Source: Glycine soja (taxonomy: Eukaryota; Streptophyta; Magnoliopsida; Fabales; Fabaceae). From it: DNA of 64,000 nt. The notes under the pieces were generated by a model that was given only the letters and a program-made list of their open reading frames with translations, was not told the DNA's origin and made no database searches. The position numbers and the translations under genes are program-made. Positions 60,201-64,000 of the stretch are shown piece after piece. Location of the stretch: positions 49,280,111 to 49,344,110 of the forward strand of contig NC_041003.1 in the NCBI RefSeq assembly GCF_004193775.1, written 5' to 3'. The stretch's first letter is position 1; the number at the start of each line of letters is the position of its first letter.

Positions 60201-62067
60201 GCAGTACCCTAATGTTGGTTATTCTCATTAGTCCTTGGTCATGTTTGTATTTCTGTCTGTTATGCATATTTGTATGCATTTGACATGTATGCTTTGTATA
60301 GCTATAATGCCTTGCCATGTAGTTGTGATAAATTATGAATTTTTGAAGCAGTCATGGTTTTTCATTTCATCTTTGCCTTTCAAAGATTTCCCTTCTGCAT
60401 GGAATTCAAATTTTGATAATTATTTTATTTGGGTTCTGGAGGGATTTTGTGCACCTTGTGTATTCCATGGATTATTTGGGACTGATGAAGGTATTGTTAA
60501 TTTTGACTTTGAGATGCTACTTACTGATCTTCCTAATTGTTTACAGTTTAAGTTACTAGGCAAGGGCCACCAGAAGCACAATCCAGCAGGTCATACAGGT
60601 GACAATAATACTGCTGTAAATGATGATAGTGACAATCTTTCACATGGATCTATGGCTTCTGATCTACCACATGACATGGACCAAAAAGAAAAGTTCAAGA
60701 TGATTATTGGCAAGTCAAAGAAGTTTGGTCAAGATCCAATTCCTAAAGACCAAGCTCAAAACACAATTAGCATGGATGCGGCAGCAACAGCAGCTATTCT
60801 TCAGGCTGCCACTAGGGGTATTAAAAACCCCAATTTGGAAGTTATTACCAAGGCATCAAGTGGTAGTGGTCAAGGCCTTGGAAGTGATGGTGGGTATTTG
60901 TCCAGCTCTGGGACTGGTAGTCTGTATTCATTTCGACCACAAGGTTTTGTTGGAAATCAAAACCTGAATGTAAAGGCTAGTGCTTCTGCCCCCGTTGCCA
61001 AGGCTATTGCAGAAAAAGTAGCTATTGCAGCAGCAGGTGAGGCAGATTCCTCTGAAGCACACATGACTAAAGAGCAAAAGCTTAAGGCAGAGAGATTGAA
61101 ACGAGCAAAGATGTTTGCAGCCATGCTAAAAAGTGGTGTTGGAGCAAGTGAACTTCCACGAGCATTATCAGTTGAGCCACCAGGCTCTGGAGTTTCAGGT
61201 TCAGATGCTGAGACCGGGAATCTTGTGGGTAAAGAAAGGGAAGGAAGTTCTGTTCCATATGATGTTGATAATTCAGCTAAAAGTCAAAAGTCTGAGGAGA
61301 AACTTTCTACTGATATTAATTCAGATAAAAGTCGGAAATCTGAGGAGAAACTTATTGTTGATGATAATGAACGCCGGTCAAAAAGGAAGTACCGTTCAAG
61401 ATCTGGTAGACATGAAGAGGATGAAGAAATGGAGGAGGAAGAAGAAAACAAAGAAGATAGAAGGGATCATAAACGATCCAGAAAAAAACATCGCTCTTCA
61501 CACCAGAGTCAGGACAGGCATAAGCACAAGAGAAAACATTCCTCCTCCAAAGACAAGTATTCTTCCAGGGGGACCAAGCATGATTGCTCCTCCTCTGATG
61601 ATGAACATCATCGCTCAAGGCATCATCGTCATAAATATGATGGCTCCTCTGATGATGAACAACATCATCGCTCAAGGCATCGTCGTCATAAATATGATGG
61701 CTCCTCTGATGAAAAGCACCACCCTTCCAAACGACGACACAGAGATGATAGCTTGTCAGACCATGAGCATAGACATTCTCACCATTCTAATAAAGATTAT
61801 AGTTCATCTGATGATGAGCATAGGCATCGAAGCAGAAATGTAAGGCTTAAGAGCAGATCTCGTGCTGAAAGAGAAACAGAGCTGGAGGAGGGGGAGATAA
61901 TTTTGAAATCGGAAAAGTCAGTAGTAAGTGGTGAAGTTGGACGTGCTAGTAGGGAGGCTTCTGAGGGATTATCTAATGCAAGGGTACCATCTCAATCACC
62001 TGAAATAACTGATGTTTCTGATGAGCTTAGAGCCAAAATTCGAGCCATGTTGATGGCTAACTTATAA
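57297..62067 (+). CDS. SWAP/Surp domain RS-rich splicing-factor-like protein, 908 aa
   Basis: SWAP (Surp) domain proteins act in pre-mRNA splicing and its regulation. Exons: 57297-57546, 58525-58676, 59175-59978, 60547-62067 (2727 bp). The protein starts MDLEVVGRHAMLFDDDGMAA. First SWAP module at about residues 135-190: HQIISRTATFVSKHGSQSEI...GFLMPDHHLHAYFRFLVDHQ. Second at about 345-402: RTIEKIVEFILKNGKQFEAV...FPFLLPSNQYHTYYLKVL. Then a low-complexity linker, a Lys-rich helix (KEQKLKAERLKRAKMFAAML) and a long RS/DE/H-rich C-terminus with tandem repeats (about 61300-61860). The end ELRAKIRAMLMANL is the conserved plant C-terminus. Start chosen because the preceding in-frame codons hold no ATG. 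The last intron leaves an open frame from 60235 into exon 4. Confidence 0.92.
61585..61749 (+). repeat. 57-bp tandem repeats in the RS domain of the SWAP protein
   Basis: Units at 61585-61641 and 61642-61698 are near-identical and encode SSDDE-x-HHRSRH-RHKYDG. A third partial unit (to about 61749) starts SSDEKHHPSKRRH. Copies differ by few bases, so recent expansion is likely, and unit number may vary between lines. Confidence 0.85.
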
Positions 62068-62754
62068 AAGATACTTGTATATGGGTCTGACAATTGTATT
62101 GCTTCACTTCTTTGGTAATATCATAGTGCATTGCTCCATTGGGAACTTCCTGAATTTTCGTAATACTGAAATAATTGTGAAGTAGTCTACTAAAATTACA
62201 AGAAACAGTTAGGTAAAAATTGATAATAAACGTGAAAAATTTTATTTTTTTCCCCGCAAATAAAGCATAATTTTTTATGATTAAGTTGGTATAGTAAAAG
62301 TAAGTATTGAAATAAGTAATATAATTACAGGAAAAATATATAGATTATAAATTACTTAAATTCGAATATTAAAATCATGTAGATCATAAAGATAATGAAA
62401 TATATTATAATAATTTTTAGTAAATAAGTTTTTTTATATTCCAAGTTATGTTTTTTTAGTATTCCAAGTTATGTTGAATCACTAAAATAAAATAAAAAAA
62501 ATATAAGGAACTATGGAATCTTGGACATGTTTTGTATGTGAAAAAAAAATATTTTAAACAAAATATTCTTGGGAGTAAGGAAAGAAAAAAATCTATAATT
62601 CTGAAAATTTTGGGGCAGTTTAAAATTTAAGACAGAGACTCATTTTTTATATTTATGTTCTTAATTTACTAAAAGTGTTATGTTATAACAATAAATAATT
62701 CTTCTAAAAAACAATAAATAACTATTTGAAGAAAAGAAAAACTCAAATAAGTTT
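62068..62754. other. SWAP 3' UTR and AT-rich spacer
   Basis: About 62068-62200 is probable 3' UTR. The remainder is AT-rich with no recognised feature. Confidence 0.5.
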
Positions 62755-63385
62755 TAGGTTAAATTATAATTTTGCTTCCTAAAATTTTACTGTAATATTT
62801 GATCCTCTTGTTTTTCAAACTTTATGATATTGATTTTCCATTAATTTTTATTATTGACTTTTATAATTGATCATCTATTATATAAGGTGAAACGTTTAAA
62901 ATGAATTTATTAAAATATAAATAATGATTATTGTTTAATTAAATTGAATAAAATTAATTAAAAATAAATAAAGGAAATCTAGCGACCCTTCTTCCCCGTC
63001 CCTACAACGGCTCCAGTGTGCCTCTTCTCCGACACCTCCACACCTCCATCTCAAGCTTCAACTCCCTCACCTCCCTTTGCACATGCTTCCCAAGAACCCT
63101 CATACCTATGACTTGTTCGAAATTTGCGCCACCACCAACTTCCTCGTCAAACACCACTCTTCCTTCATTTTTTTAATTAAATTTTACTTAATTTAATTAA
63201 ATAATAATCATATTTATGTTTTAATAAACTTATTTTAAATTTGTCATGTCATCTAATCTAATAGACAATAACTATAATAGTCAAACACTGAAATTAACAG
63301 AATGACCAACATTACAAAGTTTGAAAATCAAGGGACCAAATGTTATAATCATAACCGGTCAGAGACTAATTTGGAATAAATCAGA
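62755..63385. mobile_element. Possible Pack-MULE with captured gene fragment
   Basis: Two AT-rich inverted arms (62755-62977 and 63170-63385) can be aligned over about 200 bp, with shared words TTTGATCC/TTTGGTCC, TTTTCAAACTTT, TTTAATTAAATT and AAAATTAATTAAAAA. They enclose a sharply GC-richer core (62978-63170). The core reads as degenerate coding DNA, for example LPLHMLPKNPHTYDLFEICA on the plus strand, in the style of PPR-protein N-termini. Long inverted arms around a gene piece are the hallmark of Pack-MULEs. No 9-bp target duplication was confirmed and the outer limits are approximate. Confidence 0.45.
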
Positions 63386-64000
63386 CTATCCGAGCCTGTG
63401 TTTTAAAACTTGCTTCGTGTAAAAAAAAATCTCTCTGAAAAACCTTGAGATTTCTGTAATTGTATTATTAAATTATTATTTATATGAACTTGTGTAATTG
63501 TATTATCGAATTATTATTTGTGAACTTGTGTTATCAACATTGATACTTTAATTGTTATTTTAGACTTTGGAGTATGAATGGATTTTTTTTAATAAAATAA
63601 TATTAGTTATATACTTATACTATATATATATATATATATTAAATTTTTTAATATATATCATATCATACATGACCAGTTATTATTTTACCGATTTGACTAC
63701 TAACCTACTGACTCATTACCCCCATTATCTCAATCGAGAGACTGACGAGACGAACTTTCATAACATTGGTTATAATAAATTTTCTAAAAGACCAAAATAA
63801 AAAATTTATGTAAAAAGACGGATCAAAATTACAATTTAAATAAACTTTTAAACATAATTTGGATGAGTTATAAGTTAAAATAATCTTTAAATTCAAATTA
63901 AATCATATTAATTTTAAGTTTTAATAAATGATTGTATCGGTCTATTTTGTATTTAATTTTAAATCATATATGAAAATATTTATTCATATGTTTATAAAAA
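63386..64000. other. AT-rich right edge
   Basis: This stretch includes a (TA) run at about 63623-63640 and a near-duplicate AATTGTATTAT-GAATTATTATTTATATG word at about 63457-63520. No gene is supported. Confidence 0.5.

Noticed and set aside
61133..61843. 236-aa plus-strand frame rich in Met/Ile/Lys
   Set aside because: It is a frame shadow of the repetitive RS-rich exon 4 of the SWAP gene.

Overview
The window is nuclear DNA from a flowering plant. It has AT-rich intergenic DNA, many small GT-AG introns, plant-only gene families (STIG1, ascorbate-pathway GGP, TFIIIA with its 5S-mimic exon) and several kinds of plant transposon. Codon use, repeat types and gene structures suggest a legume, most likely Glycine or a close relative; the species is an inference. 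Exon models below were assembled by hand from reading frames and splice sites. For every complete multi-exon gene the summed coding length is a multiple of three.

Layout, left to right: the 5' exons of MSH5 (-), running off the left edge; a Rab3GAP catalytic-subunit homologue (+, 14 exons); an orphan unidentified terminal exon (-); the E2 subunit of mitochondrial 2-oxoglutarate dehydrogenase (+, 14 exons, with a LINE in an intron); a SINE; a short BAP31-like ER protein (+); a STIG1-type secreted Cys-rich protein (-) with an (AT)26 tract in its promoter; GDP-L-galactose phosphorylase (-) with a conserved ACG-initiated upstream ORF in its leader; about 9 kb of gene-poor DNA with MULE, LINE and hAT relics; TFIIIA (+) with the 5S-rRNA-like poison exon; a PIF/Harbinger-like relic; a small DUF761-like gene cut by an in-frame TAG (+); a dsRNA-binding-motif mini-gene or fragment (+); CAF40/CNOT9 (-, 9 exons) with two MITEs in its introns; a decayed cytochrome b561/DOMON pseudogene (-); a SWAP/Surp RS-domain splicing-factor gene (+, 4 exons); and a possible Pack-MULE near the right edge.

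The genes are independent housekeeping units rather than an operon or cluster. Five of them (Rab3GAP, OGDC-E2, STIG1, GGP, SWAP) correspond, from memory, to neighbours around At5g55060-At5g55120 in Arabidopsis, so much of the window appears to be a conserved syntenic block expanded by transposons. I found no evidence of an entirely new biological system. The strongest functional signals are two RNA-level feedback devices: the ascorbate-responsive uORF of GGP and the 5S-mimic exon of TFIIIA.
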